From: Mucilaginibacter hurinus
GTDB lineage: Bacteria; Bacteroidota; Bacteroidia; Sphingobacteriales; Sphingobacteriaceae
Length of the DNA stretch: 64,000 nt
Direction of reading: 5' to 3'
Assembly: GCF_003324525.1 (NCBI RefSeq)
Contig: NZ_QGDC01000006.1
Location: 1 to 64,000 of the forward strand
The notes under the pieces are model-generated. The model searched no databases, was not told the DNA's origin, and saw only the letters and a list, made by a program, of their open reading frames with translations. The position numbers and the translations under genes were made by a program. This document shows positions 1-9,044 of this stretch, one piece after another; the stretch's first letter is position 1; every line of letters starts with the position of its first letter.

Positions 1-98
1 CGGCGGTGTCTACCTCTTCCCATTCCGAACAGAGAAGTCAAGCCCGCCAGAGCCGATGGTACTGCGGTAAAACGTGGGAGAGTAGGTCGGTGCCAACC
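1..98 (+). rRNA. rrf: 5S ribosomal RNA, 3' part (5' end outside window)
   Basis: The first 98 bases match the conserved 3' four-fifths of 5S rRNA, including the loop-B/C signature CCCATTCCGAACAGAGAAG and the helix IV-V segment GGGAGAGTAGGTCGG. The 5' strand of the terminal helix lies outside the window, so the window starts inside the distal end of an rRNA operon. The 3' end is set from the conserved position and is good to a few bases. A strong terminator follows at once and no tRNA is seen after it. Confidence 0.95.
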
Positions 99-104
99 TT
101 TACT

Positions 105-137
105 AAAAGCCTTGTTCAGTTCGAACAAGGCTTTTTT
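105..137 (+). terminator. Intrinsic terminator of the rRNA operon
   Basis: A perfect 13-bp stem (105-117 with 123-135), five-base loop and T-run follow the 5S gene by six bases. This is the expected end of the rRNA transcript. Confidence 0.9.
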
Positions 138-169
138 GCGTTTTTATAGGTTATGATTGGTCGGCGAAT

Positions 170-645
170 TTAACGGTTCTGGATATAAAGCATTTTTTGT
201 TTTATAGCACCTAAATGATAGGCTGTATGCGGCATCATTGCTAAAACACCTTTTAATAACAGAGGATTTGACCAATCTGTTATATCTGCTATCGCAATTC
301 GAACTGCTTTATATTCTTTCGCCAATGCATCTTTTAAATTTACCTATTCTGCACGATCAACGGTTTTTATAGCCCAGCTTTTTGACCATCGGTATCCGGC
401 TGACCGCCGCTTATGTAGGTACGCGCATAAGCTAGGCTCCAACGTAAATGTTCTGAATGGCCTGCAATGGTTGATCCGCCTTTATGCATGGCTGTCGAGG
501 CTTCTTCTGCCGTCAGACTGTTAATTGCGTCTAAAAAGCCATACCCACCACGATCTATTACCCACGACTCATCACCGTGCTGGCCAGTATATAATTCGTC
601 GAATATTCCTAAAAATGATTTAACAGGTAACTTGTCCATAATCAA
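170..645 (-). pseudogene. Broken DinB-family gene
   Basis: The minus strand encodes a DinB-like four-helix protein in two pieces. The N-terminal piece (645 or ATG at 639, down to 367) carries GHSEHLRWSLAYAR. The C-terminal piece, in another frame, reads MMPHTAYHLGAIKQ, the HxxxH pair typical of the end of DinB/DUF1572 domains, and stops at 170. Joining them needs one frameshift near the A-run at about 375 plus reading through one TAG at about 347, where a Trp codon is expected. DinB-superfamily proteins are metal-binding and often thiol-dependent enzymes. With two lesions the gene is probably dead. A sequencing error could explain the frameshift but less easily both changes. Confidence 0.7.
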
Positions 646-724
646 GATGTCATAATTATAAATAACATTTCATCGCTAAAAATGTTGACAGGTGTAACGG
701 AAATATCTACACATAGGGACAAAA

Positions 725-755
725 AAAGAGCTCTGATATTTCAGAGCCCTTTTAT
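725..755 (-). terminator. Terminator downstream of recA
   Basis: A stem of seven perfect pairs (730-736 with 741-747), extended past one mismatch, has an A-run at 721-727 on the plus strand, which is the U-run of a minus-strand transcript. It sits 20 bases beyond the recA stop. The T-rich flank on the other side could make it act in both directions. Confidence 0.75.
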
Positions 756-774
756 TATAGTCGTGTAACTAAAA

Positions 775-1788
775 TTAAGCTTCTTCAAGGTGTTCACCTG
801 TCACAGTCTCTTTAATCTTTTGCTCCAGTTCTTCAGCGAGTTCCGGGTTATCCATTATCAGCTGTTTAACGGCATCACGGCCCTGACCAAGACGGGTATC
901 ACCATAGCTAAACCACGAACCTGCCTTTTTAATAATGTTAAATTCAACACCAAGGTCGATTATTTCACCTGATTTAGAAATACCCTCGCCAAACATGATA
1001 TCAAACTCCGCTATGCGGAATGGCGGCGCTACTTTATTCTTAACAATTTTTACCTTAACGCGGTTACCGGATACTTCATCGGTATCTTTAATTTGTGATA
1101 TACGGCGCACGTCTAAACGTACAGACGCGTAGAATTTAAGCGCGTTACCGCCGGTAGTAGTTTCGGGGTTACCAAACATTACGCCAATCTTATCACGTAA
1201 CTGGTTAATAAATATACAGCAACAACCTGTTTTACTAATAGTGCCGGTAAGCTTACGCAAAGCCTGCGACATCAAACGCGCGTGCAGACCCATTTTTGAA
1301 TCGCCCATTTCGCCTTCAATTTCAGCTTTTGGTACCAAGGCAGCTACAGAGTCAATAACTAATATATCAATTGCTCCCGAGCGTATTAAGTTGTCAGCAA
1401 TCTCAAGGGCCTGCTCGCCATTATCCGGCTGCGATATCAGGAGATTTTCTACATCTACGCCCAATTTTTTAGCGTAAAATTTATCAAAGGCGTGTTCAGC
1501 GTCTATAAAAGCTGCGATGCCTCCTTTTTTCTGAGCTTCAGAGATTGCATGTAATGCCAGGGTAGTCTTACCTGACGATTCCGGGCCGTAAATTTCTATG
1601 ATACGTCCTTTAGGCAGCCCGCTAACCCCTAAAGCGATATCCAAACCAAGAGAACCGGTGGATATAACTTCGGTAGGCTCGATAACCGAATCTCCTAATT
1701 TCATAATGGTACCTTTACCATATGACTTTTCCAGTTTATCTAAGGTAAGCTGGAGTGCTTTTAATTTTTCTGCGCTTGAATTGCTCAT
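775..1788 (-). CDS. recA: RecA recombinase
   Basis: This is the ATP-dependent strand-exchange protein that pairs homologous DNA and triggers LexA self-cleavage in organisms with an SOS response. At 337 residues it has full family length. The Walker A motif GPESSGKTT is at residues 68-76, Walker [11 protein letters not shown] near 140-150, and the DNA-binding loop region with [14 protein letters not shown] follows. The C-terminus is short and acidic (GEHLEEA), as usual. The start [12 protein letters not shown] is supported by a promoter box only about 20 bases upstream. No recX or LexA gene is adjacent, and no LexA-type palindrome was seen in the short leader. Confidence 0.98.
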   Translation of the reverse strand: MSNSSAEKLKALQLTLDKLEKSYGKGTIMKLGDSVIEPTEVISTGSLGLDIALGVSGLPKGRIIEIYGPESSGKTTLALHAISEAQKKGGIAAFIDAEHAFDKFYAKKLGVDVENLLISQPDNGEQALEIADNLIRSGAIDILVIDSVAALVPKAEIEGEMGDSKMGLHARLMSQALRKLTGTISKTGCCCIFINQLRDKIGVMFGNPETTTGGNALKFYASVRLDVRRISQIKDTDEVSGNRVKVKIVKNKVAPPFRIAEFDIMFGEGISKSGEIIDLGVEFNIIKKAGSWFSYGDTRLGQGRDAVKQLIMDNPELAEELEQKIKETVTGEHLEEA

Positions 1789-1806
1789 CTTTAATGTATC
1801 TTAAAA

Positions 1807-1814
1807 CAAAGATA
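1807..1814 (-). promoter_or_regulatory. recA -7 promoter box
   Basis: On the minus strand this reads TATCTTTG, an exact match to the Bacteroidota -7 consensus TAnnTTTG. It would start transcription around 1800, giving a leader of only about a dozen bases. No clear -33 TTTG was found at the usual distance. Confidence 0.6.
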
Positions 1815-1947
1815 TAAATTAAATTTAAAAATACTAATTTTTTTAGTAAAATATTGTGTACGCTATCGCAGTAATGTATTTACCCATTTCCGGTTATCCG
1901 ATAAATATATACTGACTTAGTAAACTTAATCAACTAACCTATATCAA

Positions 1948-2703
1948 TCAAAATTCTTTATCAACACGTTTTGACAATTCTTTTGAAATAATGTTGAGCT
2001 TTTTTCGCCTTTGAACTTCCTTCTGTTTTTTTATTTTTGCTACCTCAGCTTTTTGCAAGTATGTTTCGGTATTAATCGTAGCGTAGTACCGGCAAAACCA
2101 TGTTAACGGGCATACTTCACATTTGGGTGAGCGCGCTACGCATATATACCGGCCATGTAGTATCAACCAATGGTGCGCCACCGCAACAACATCAGTCGGC
2201 AAGTATTTTGTCAACTCCTTTTCAACAGCAAGCGGCGTACGGCCGGTAGTAAGCCCAATCCTATTAGCTACCCGAAACACGTGTGTATCCACCGCCATGG
2301 CTGGTTCATTATAAATAACAGAAGCTATTACATTAGCTGTTTTACGACCTACACCCGGCAATTTCTGTAATTCATTCACCCCGGAAGGTACCTGGCCATT
2401 AAACTGCTCTATCAGCATTTTGCCCATACCGGCCAGGTGCTTTGCTTTATTGTTAGGGTAGCTAACACTGCGGATGTAAGGAAATACGTCATCAGCACTC
2501 GCATCAGCCAAACTACGGGCATCCGGGTACCGTTCAAAGAGCGCGGGGGTAACCTGGTTAATACGTTTATCGGTACATTGAGCCGAAAGTATAACGGCCA
2601 CTAATAATTGATATGGTGAGTTGTAATGCAGTTCGGTAACAGGGTTCGGCTGATTGTTTGAAAAATATTCAACAAAGTGCCGGTAGCGCTCCTTTTTTAG
2701 CAT
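1948..2703 (-). CDS. nth: Endonuclease III (DNA glycosylase/AP lyase)
   Basis: This base-excision repair enzyme removes oxidised pyrimidines and cuts the abasic site. The helix-hairpin-helix LPGVGRKTANVI is at about 115-126 with the catalytic Lys at 121. The catalytic Asp lies in VDTHVFRVANR at about 139. The 4Fe-4S ligands are Cys 188, 195, 198 and 204 with the classic C-X6-C-X2-C-X5-C spacing. At 251 residues it is about 40 longer than E. coli Nth. The extra part is a Lys/Glu-rich C-terminal tail after the cluster. The start MLKKERYRHF is set by a promoter box just upstream. It sits near recA and uvrA, but each gene appears to have its own promoter. Confidence 0.96.
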   Translation of the reverse strand: MLKKERYRHFVEYFSNNQPNPVTELHYNSPYQLLVAVILSAQCTDKRINQVTPALFERYPDARSLADASADDVFPYIRSVSYPNNKAKHLAGMGKMLIEQFNGQVPSGVNELQKLPGVGRKTANVIASVIYNEPAMAVDTHVFRVANRIGLTTGRTPLAVEKELTKYLPTDVVAVAHHWLILHGRYICVARSPKCEVCPLTWFCRYYATINTETYLQKAEVAKIKKQKEVQRRKKLNIISKELSKRVDKEF

Positions 2704-2708
2704 GCGTG

Positions 2709-2716
2709 CAAATATA
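2709..2716 (-). promoter_or_regulatory. nth -7 promoter box
   Basis: The minus strand reads TATATTTG, matching TAnnTTTG. It lies six bases before the nth ATG, so the transcript would be leaderless or nearly so. No -33 element is clear. Confidence 0.5.
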
Positions 2717-2846
2717 GGCGTCGGGGCGAAAGTTTATAGTTAATCGTTGATAGTTCATAGCCTGAACATGGTTTGTAGGCAATCAAAGATTAAGTTTTAT
2801 CTGACTATAACCATCAAATTACGGCTATTAACCAATAGGAAAGGCC

Positions 2847-2934
2847 GATGGGTCATAGTTCACCGGTGTTTACATTAGCAAATTACAAGCTTTATAAAAC
2901 AGAATCTGCCAATTCCCGTGAACTATGATCCATC
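2847..2934. repeat. Imperfect inverted repeat in nth-2950 spacer
   Basis: The 17-base arm at 2847-2863 (GATGGGTCATAGTTCAC) matches the complement of 2918-2934 with one mismatch. Related half-words (TAGTTAATCG, TAGTTCATAG) lie just left at 2738-2760. The spacer between nth and the next small gene otherwise holds nothing recognisable. It has the same construction as the palindromes found in the ribosomal operons. Confidence 0.7.
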
Positions 2935-2949
2935 AACCAGGATACCTTT

Positions 2950-3147
2950 TTACCTGACACTCCTGGAATAATCCAGTATCTGGTGAATGGTTTGCAGCTT
3001 GGGTGTCACCTCCAATTGAGCGAGGTCGGCACGGAGGGAATGATAAAATATCAAATCATCCGCATCCAATATTTCGGTTGCGTTTTTCTCCTTCACTACG
3101 GTATTATTAGTGACTGCAAATAAATTTTTTGTAGAGGTTTCATCCAT
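2950..3147 (-). CDS. Small hypothetical protein (65 aa)
   Basis: This is a 65-residue reading frame beginning MDETSTKNLF, with no signal peptide, membrane segment or recognised motif. It is moderately acidic at the N-terminal half (EILDADDLIFYHSLRADL) and ends YSRSVR. It stands alone between nth and uvrA, preceded by an AT-rich stretch that could hold a promoter. No function can be assigned. It could be spurious, but the codon pattern is reasonable and no competing frame covers the stretch. Confidence 0.45.
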   Translation of the reverse strand: MDETSTKNLFAVTNNTVVKEKNATEILDADDLIFYHSLRADLAQLEVTPKLQTIHQILDYSRSVR

Positions 3148-3325
3148 ACGCGTAAATGCTTTTTTTGAATTTAATTTAAACTATAACGCAGGCTTTTTAT
3201 AAATATTTTATAACATGAAAATTAAATGAAATTTTTTCATGTTTATTTTCGCCCTCAAAACAAATGCTCCGATAGGGTGATGATGAGATGTTTAAAAAGC
3301 TTATCAAATGAATCACTTCTTATAC

Positions 3326-6169
3326 TTACAAATCCATCTCTTTCTTTAAAAATCTCCCGGTGAAACTTTCCTTTACCTTACATAACCCTTCTGGTGTGCC
3401 AGAGAATAATATTTTACCACCCCCTGCTCCTCCTTCAGGACCAAGATCAATAACGTGATCTACAACTTTAATCACATCCAGGTTATGTTCAATAACCAGC
3501 ACAGTATTGCCTTTATCCACCAGTTGATATAGTACACCCAGCAGTACATTTATATCCTCAAAATGCAAACCGGTTGTCGGCTCATCCAGGATGTAAAAGG
3601 TGTTACCGGTGTCTTTCTTTGATAATTCCGTAGCCAGTTTTACGCGCTGAGCCTCTCCGCCTGATAAAGTGGTTGAAGCTTGTCCTAAAGTAATATAGCC
3701 TAAGCCTACATCAAAAAGTGTTTTTACTTTGCGATATATGGCCGGCAGATTCTCAAAAAATGGTACGGCGTCTTCAATGCTCATGTCCAGCACGTCGCTT
3801 ATAGATTTGCCTTTATAGCGTACTTCCAGTGTTTCCCGGTTGTAACGTTTTCCGCCACATTCTTCGCAGGGCACCTGTACGTCTGGCAAAAAGTTCATCT
3901 CAATCACCTTCATGCCCGCTCCCTGGCAGGTTTCGCAACGGCCACCTTTAACGTTAAACGAGAAGCGGCCCGGCTTGTAGCCCCGTATGCGGGCTTCGGG
4001 TAATTGTACAAAAAGGTTGCGTATATCTGAAAATACCCCGGTATACGTAGCCGGATTTGAACGGGGAGTACGGCCAATCGGCGTTTGATCAATCTCTATA
4101 ACTTTATCAATATGTTCCAGTCCCTCAATTTTTTCATAAGGTAGAGGATGTTTTTTTGCCCGGAAAAAATGATGATTTAGTACCGGGTATAAGGTCTCGG
4201 TTATCAGGCTGGATTTGCCACTGCCTGATACGCCTGTAACGCCTATTAGTTTACCCAAAGGAATATCGACGCTTACCTTTTTTAAATTATGGCCGGTGGC
4301 CTTTTTAAGTGAAAGAACCTTGCCGTTTCCTTCACGTCGCTTTTTAGGAATGGCTATGGAACGCTCCCCGTTAATGTAAGATGTAGTAAGCGTATGCTCG
4401 GCCATTAATTGGGCAGGGGTGCCTTGTGCAACTACTTCGCCTCCGTGTACGCCGGCAGCAGGCCCCATGTCAATCACATGGTCTGCTTCCAATATCATAT
4501 CTTTATCGTGTTCAACTACCAAAACGGTATTGCCAAGATCGCGCAGATTTTTCAGCGCGTTTATTAACCGTTCATTATCGCGCTGGTGCAAGCCAATGCT
4601 GGGCTCATCCAAAATATACATTACATTCATCAGCTGGGAGCCTATCTGCGTGGCCAGGCGGATGCGTTGCGCTTCGCCGCCTGATAAAGTTTTAGCCGTC
4701 CGGTCGAGCGTTAAATAGCTCAGTCCTACGTCCAGCAAAAAACCAATGCGTGCGCGTATTTCTTTCAAAATTTCTTTGGCAATAACATTCTGCCTTTCAG
4801 ACAATCTTTCCTCAAGCCCGGTATACCACGCGTCCAGCGTATTAATATCCATGCTGGCTAACTCAAAGATGTTTTTATTATCAACTTTAAAATGAAGCGA
4901 TTCTTTTTTTAACCGCGCGCCATTACAAACAGGGCAGGTACGCAACACGCGGTAGTTCTCCATATCGTCCATCCCTTCGTCGCTGCGGCGTTCCTGCTGC
5001 TCTTCAAGCATTTTTATAATGCCTTCAAAGTTGATAGAGTAATTTTGTACATTCCACTTATTGTATTCAACCGCTACGCTTATTTTTTCTTCAGTGCCAT
5101 TTAAAATGATGTCCAGCTTTTCGCGGTCTATCTTCTCAATAGGTACGGTTAAAGAAAATTCGAATTTCTTAGCTAATGCCTTTAATACCTGGAATATCCA
5201 CGTTTCGCGATACTCGCCCAATGGGGCAAGCCCGCCGTTTTGTATGCTGAGCTTACGGTTTGGAATTACCGCGGCTTCATCAATCTCAAATATATAGCCG
5301 AGCCCGTTGCACTTGTCGCAGGCGCCATAAGGGGAGTTAAATGAAAAAGTGTTGGGCTGCGGTTCATCGTACGAAATACCTGATACCGGATCCATGAGGT
5401 ATTTACTGAAATATGATACGTTATTGTCCTTATCAGCTATCCGGATAATGCCTTTTGCCAATTTTAAGGCAGCCTGTACAGATGTATATAAACGTTTGCT
5501 GTCTTTCTCGCCTACTAAAAGTCGGTCTACTACAATATCTATATCGTGTATTTTGTAGCGGTCAACCTGCATTTTGGGCTCAACGTCAGTAATAGCGCCA
5601 TCTATCCAAACTTTAAGATATCCCTGTTTACGTATCTGTTCAAATAATTCACGGTAGTGTCCCTTACGTCCTTTTACAACCGGCGCCATGATGTTAACCG
5701 GCTGCCCGTCAAATTTCTCATATATGGTACGCAATATCTGGTCTTCGCTCATGCGCTCCATCTTTTCGCCCGTGGCATAGGAGTAAGCATCACCCGCCCT
5801 TGCAAAAAGCAAACGCATAAAATCGTATATCTCGGTAATAGTACCCACGGTTGATCGCGGGTTTTTGCTGGTGGTTTTTTGTTCAATGGCTATAACAGGG
5901 CTCAAGCCTGATACCTTGTCCACATCGGGGCGCTCCATGCCGCCCATAAACTGCCGCGAGTAGGCCGAAAAGGTTTCCATATAGCGGCGTTGTCCTTCGG
6001 CATAAATGGTATCAAAGGCCAGCGAAGATTTGCCGCTGCCACTCAACCCGGTAATTACAACCAATTGATTACGCGGAAAAGAAATATCAATATCTTTTAG
6101 GTTATGCACCCGGGCGCCGTAAACTTCTACTTCGCTTTGTTCACCCAGATCAATGGTTTTCTCAGTCAT
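3326..6169 (-). CDS. uvrA: UvrABC excinuclease subunit A
   Basis: UvrA is the dimeric ABC-ATPase that finds bulky DNA lesions and loads UvrB in nucleotide excision repair. Both ATPase halves are complete: Walker A GLSGSGKSS near the start and GVSGSGKSS in the second half, signatures LSGGEAQR twice, Walker B YILDEPS and YILDEPT. The C-terminal zinc module has both Cys pairs (CETC and CEEC). The first-half zinc module keeps only CDKC. The partner CxxC, expected before the NTFSFNSPYGAC segment, is replaced by DPVSG. I start at the ATG at 6167-6169 (MTEKTIDLG), giving 947 residues, because the upstream in-frame ATG at 6245-6247 lies inside the probable -7 box. Confidence 0.96.
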   Translation of the reverse strand: MTEKTIDLGEQSEVEVYGARVHNLKDIDISFPRNQLVVITGLSGSGKSSLAFDTIYAEGQRRYMETFSAYSRQFMGGMERPDVDKVSGLSPVIAIEQKTTSKNPRSTVGTITEIYDFMRLLFARAGDAYSYATGEKMERMSEDQILRTIYEKFDGQPVNIMAPVVKGRKGHYRELFEQIRKQGYLKVWIDGAITDVEPKMQVDRYKIHDIDIVVDRLLVGEKDSKRLYTSVQAALKLAKGIIRIADKDNNVSYFSKYLMDPVSGISYDEPQPNTFSFNSPYGACDKCNGLGYIFEIDEAAVIPNRKLSIQNGGLAPLGEYRETWIFQVLKALAKKFEFSLTVPIEKIDREKLDIILNGTEEKISVAVEYNKWNVQNYSINFEGIIKMLEEQQERRSDEGMDDMENYRVLRTCPVCNGARLKKESLHFKVDNKNIFELASMDINTLDAWYTGLEERLSERQNVIAKEILKEIRARIGFLLDVGLSYLTLDRTAKTLSGGEAQRIRLATQIGSQLMNVMYILDEPSIGLHQRDNERLINALKNLRDLGNTVLVVEHDKDMILEADHVIDMGPAAGVHGGEVVAQGTPAQLMAEHTLTTSYINGERSIAIPKKRREGNGKVLSLKKATGHNLKKVSVDIPLGKLIGVTGVSGSGKSSLITETLYPVLNHHFFRAKKHPLPYEKIEGLEHIDKVIEIDQTPIGRTPRSNPATYTGVFSDIRNLFVQLPEARIRGYKPGRFSFNVKGGRCETCQGAGMKVIEMNFLPDVQVPCEECGGKRYNRETLEVRYKGKSISDVLDMSIEDAVPFFENLPAIYRKVKTLFDVGLGYITLGQASTTLSGGEAQRVKLATELSKKDTGNTFYILDEPTTGLHFEDINVLLGVLYQLVDKGNTVLVIEHNLDVIKVVDHVIDLGPEGGAGGGKILFSGTPEGLCKVKESFTGRFLKKEMDL

Positions 6170-6244
6170 AATGTGTATACCAACAAATATTTTAACCAAC
6201 CAAACACGGCTTGTTTTCCACGTGTGCTTTGCTAAAAATTTTTG

Positions 6245-6252
6245 CAAATATA
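6245..6252 (-). promoter_or_regulatory. uvrA -7 promoter box
   Basis: The minus strand reads TATATTTG, an exact TAnnTTTG match, about 75 bases before the chosen uvrA start. It overlaps the upstream in-frame ATG, which argues against that longer start. Confidence 0.5.
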
Positions 6253-6323
6253 GTTAATAGTGCTGTCTTTTAATAGAAGTGTAGATGCCGTACTACATTA
6301 CAATTGGAGGGGTTAAATAATTC

Positions 6324-6376
6324 ATGACATTAAAATGTCTTGTCTAAAAGAAAAATGTCATAAAATTGCGACATGG
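6324..6376. promoter_or_regulatory. Probable TetR operator cluster
   Basis: Perfect 8-base inverted arms ATGACATT (6324-6331) and AATGTCAT (6354-6361) bracket further TGTC/GACA half-sites, ending with GACAT over the start codon of the regulator. Repressors of this family commonly bind such palindromes next to their own gene, so autoregulation of the two-gene unit is likely. Confidence 0.5.
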
Positions 6377-6945
6377 ATGCCACTATCAAACGCATTATTG
6401 AAGCTGCAATTTTGGTCTTTAATACTGATCCTTCCGCTACAGTTGAAACAGTGGCCGAGAAGGCAGGTTTAACAAGCCGAACCTTGTATCGTTATTTTAG
6501 TGAAAGAGCATTGTTATTGGATGCATGCAAGGAAACACTTGCGCGAACTTGCGAAACCGCAATGAACGAGGCTTTTGAAAAAGGCACCGACGCACTGCAT
6601 CAACTTGAATTAACCTTATACGCCGGTATTAAATGCGGTACCAAATATGCTTTCTTCGAAAAACTGAATCAAGCTATTCAGCAGGGTACCGAACAAGCTA
6701 AAGAAAATCAGTTCACGCACATACAGCAACGCTGGTTACGTCTTATCAAAGATTTACAGGAGCAGGCGGTTATTACAAATGAACTTTCCCCGGCATGGAT
6801 ATCCAGGCTGTTCTCGGGTATTATTAATACTACAATAAGCGCTACTTCAGCAGGTGATGTAGCACCCAATGACGTGGAGCGCTTCGCCTGGATTTCGTTC
6901 AGCAATAGCTTAGGCATACGCCACAAAACACAGGGCAATACATAA
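6373..6945 (+). CDS. TetR/AcrR-family transcriptional regulator
   Basis: This 190-residue one-component repressor has an N-terminal helix-turn-helix at about residues 20-45, including VETVAEKAGLTSRTLYRYFSE, with the family pattern of aromatic residues (LYRYF). The C-terminal ligand-binding and dimer part is not specific enough to name an inducer. It lies 14 bases upstream of a flavin oxidoreductase and surely shares its transcript, so it probably controls that enzyme and itself through the TGTC/GACA palindromes over its start. The start codon ATG at 6373 fits the family N-terminus. Confidence 0.9.
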   Translation: MDATIKRIIEAAILVFNTDPSATVETVAEKAGLTSRTLYRYFSERALLLDACKETLARTCETAMNEAFEKGTDALHQLELTLYAGIKCGTKYAFFEKLNQAIQQGTEQAKENQFTHIQQRWLRLIKDLQEQAVITNELSPAWISRLFSGIINTTISATSAGDVAPNDVERFAWISFSNSLGIRHKTQGNT

Positions 6946-6959
6946 ATATTTTAACTTAT

Positions 6960-7868
6960 ATGCAGATACAAAGTAGCTTTGATGTAATTATAATTGGCGG
7001 CAGTAACGCTGGCCTTTCGGCAGCTATGGCATTGGGGCGCGCATTGCGCAAAGTGCTGATTGTAGATAACGGTAAGCCATGCAACAGGCAAACACCGCAT
7101 TCGCATAACCTTATAATGCATGACGGCTGGACCCCCGCCGATATGCATACCGCCGCTAAAAAAGATGTATTGTCGTATGAAACGGTACAGTATCAGGAGG
7201 GTACAGTAACTGCCGTAAACGGAATAGATAATGATTTTAAGATAACTATTAATAACACGCAACACGTGAATGCCCGTAAAGTCATCCTGGCTACCGGTAT
7301 TAAAGATGTTTTCCCGGCCATAGAAGGATTTGCTGAATGCTGGGGTATATCAGTAATACATTGCCCATACTGCCATGGGTATGAATATCGTTCAAAAGTT
7401 ACAGGTATTTTGGCAAATGGCGATGGAGGCTTTGAGATGGCAAGGATGATAAATAACTGGACGAAAAACCTTACCATTTTTACTAATGGCTCGGCAGCTT
7501 TTACCGAGGAGCAGTTGACGGTGTTAAGCAAACATAATATCGCTGTAATATCAAACGAGATATTAGCTATTAAGCATAACAACGGGTATTTACACAGCCT
7601 GGTATTAAAAGAAGCCGGTGAAGTAGTACTTGACGCCTTGTACGCACGCTTGCCATTCACTCAAAATACCGGTATACCTGAACATCTGGGCTGCGCCCTT
7701 ACGGAGCAAGGCTATTTACACGTTGACAACTTACAAAGAACTACCGTACCCGGTATATTTGCCTGCGGCGATAACTCAACGTTTATGCGTTCGGTGTCGG
7801 CAGCCATAGCAAGTGGTACCATGGCAGGTGTTGCCGCCAGTAAAGAGTTTTTCGACCTGGAATTTTAG
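6960..7868 (+). CDS. NAD(P)/FAD-dependent oxidoreductase, thioredoxin-reductase-like
   Basis: The 302-residue protein has the thioredoxin reductase fold. The FAD-binding motif IIGGSNAGLSAAMALGRA is at about 11-28. A redox-active pair CPYC sits at 135-138, and the second FAD contact GIFACGDN near the end. The central NAD(P) half has a weak glycine motif (LANGDGGFEMARM), lacking the canonical GxGxxA. True thioredoxin reductases have CAxC, and CPYCHG is typical of a TetR-linked subgroup of unknown electron acceptor. Cotranscription with the regulator suggests an inducible detoxification or redox role. A strong terminator follows. Confidence 0.88.
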   Translation: MQIQSSFDVIIIGGSNAGLSAAMALGRALRKVLIVDNGKPCNRQTPHSHNLIMHDGWTPADMHTAAKKDVLSYETVQYQEGTVTAVNGIDNDFKITINNTQHVNARKVILATGIKDVFPAIEGFAECWGISVIHCPYCHGYEYRSKVTGILANGDGGFEMARMINNWTKNLTIFTNGSAAFTEEQLTVLSKHNIAVISNEILAIKHNNGYLHSLVLKEAGEVVLDALYARLPFTQNTGIPEHLGCALTEQGYLHVDNLQRTTVPGIFACGDNSTFMRSVSAAIASGTMAGVAASKEFFDLEF

Positions 7869-7876
7869 CCCAATAA

Positions 7877-7908
7877 AAAGCCTGCCTTTGATAGCAAAGG
7901 CAGGCTTT
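7877..7908. terminator. Bidirectional intrinsic terminator
   Basis: A perfect 14-bp stem (7877-7890 with 7895-7908) with an ATAG loop lies between two convergent genes, with A/T runs on the stem edges. It can serve both the oxidoreductase and the lytic transglycosylase. Confidence 0.85.
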
Positions 7909-7931
7909 AATGTGCTCCGTAAATAGTGGTT

Positions 7932-8711
7932 TTAATTGAATGCGGCCAGCTGCTGCCTCTCTAAAGTGCTGCTGAAGTATTCATTATACCCGTATTTTCC
8001 AGGGTTTTCAATAATCTCTTTCATTGCAACCAGTTTATACACGTACATACCGGTCTCTCTATTAAGGCGCATGCGAAAATAATTATCTTCATTTTGCTTG
8101 TTCATCGCCCTTCCTATTTTAACCGAACCGTTGTTGTAAGCGGCGGCGGCCAGCGTCCAGCTGTCAAATTCGTCATAAAGTGCACGCAGGTATTTACATG
8201 CGGCTACGGTTGATTTACGTACATTTAAACGTTCATCCTTACCCCTGCCAACTTTTAATCCGTAATGGCGGGCAGTGCCAGGCATAAATTGCCACAGGCC
8301 CCTTGCCCCCTTTGGTGAAGTGCCTTCCCGTAACCCCGACTCAACCAGCGGGACATACTTAAAGTCTTCCGGGATGCCATAATATTCCAGGATCGGTTCG
8401 ATCACAGGAAACAATTTCTCTGCCTTAATATGCAGAATGTTTGAATGGACTTTTTTGTAAGAATGTATCCAAAGCGAATAACTCATCTTACGGTCTACTC
8501 TTGCATCGTTAACGGGAATGGCTTCGTCAGCAAAACTAAAAAAAGGCACCTCAGCTTCCGGAACGTCTTTAAAAATGAGGGGCGACGTACGGGTTATTTT
8601 TACCTTTTTTACCTCAGTTGCGTTGCTAAGGCCAAAAACCGAAATGAATATTACCACCAGCATTACGGAGCACGTAATCAAGTGTTTTTTAGTCATTTCT
8701 TTTTTAATCAT
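7932..8711 (-). CDS. Lytic transglycosylase, SLT/MltD-like
   Basis: This 259-residue enzyme cleaves peptidoglycan glycan strands to form 1,6-anhydromuramic acid. An N-terminal hydrophobic segment at about 10-28 acts as signal peptide or anchor. The SLT (GH23) domain begins near residue 105 with the catalytic Glu 124 in PLVESGLREG, followed by the family motifs GARGLWQFMPGTARHYGL and AAAAYNNG. There is no LysM repeat, so it is shorter than MltD. The start MIKKEMTKK lies about 20 bases from the predicted transcription start. An internal Met at residue 6 is also possible. Confidence 0.93.
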   Translation of the reverse strand: MIKKEMTKKHLITCSVMLVVIFISVFGLSNATEVKKVKITRTSPLIFKDVPEAEVPFFSFADEAIPVNDARVDRKMSYSLWIHSYKKVHSNILHIKAEKLFPVIEPILEYYGIPEDFKYVPLVESGLREGTSPKGARGLWQFMPGTARHYGLKVGRGKDERLNVRKSTVAACKYLRALYDEFDSWTLAAAAYNNGSVKIGRAMNKQNEDNYFRMRLNRETGMYVYKLVAMKEIIENPGKYGYNEYFSSTLERQQLAAFN

Positions 8712-8738
8712 TTAATGTACAATATGTAAAACTCGCTG

Positions 8739-8770
8739 CAAATGTACGTTATATAAATCACATTATCAAA
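8739..8770 (-). promoter_or_regulatory. Promoter of the lytic transglycosylase
   Basis: On the minus strand TTTG (8767-8770), 20 bases, then TACATTTG (8739-8746) match the Bacteroidota -33/-7 arrangement. The 333-base gap at 8712-9044 holds this promoter and the divergent one at 8982-9012. I see nothing else in it. Confidence 0.65.
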
Positions 8771-8981
8771 TACTTACCTTTTACTTAGTGTTTTGGGTTG
8801 CTTTTTAAAGTTGCGAAATCAGCCTTTAAATGTTAATAAACAGGGTTTTTGAACCGATGAGGAAAATTGAAAAAACCGGATATTGCAGGCTTGTTTAAGG
8901 GGTGGCAGACGGTGAATTTTTAGTAATTTTAAAAGGTGTTAATTTATGATTCGGCCAGTTTTAGCCCTAAAACAAGCCGGC

Positions 8982-9012
8982 TTGTACGGGCGTTAAAAAT
9001 AGACTATCTTTG
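8982..9012 (+). promoter_or_regulatory. Promoter of the pseudouridine synthase gene
   Basis: TTG (8982-8984), 20 bases, then TATCTTTG (9005-9012) match the Bacteroidota -33/-7 elements. Transcription would start near 9020, with a leader of about 25 bases. Confidence 0.65.
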
Positions 9013-9044
9013 TACCCCCGCTGCGAAGCGTAAATAAAAAAAAT

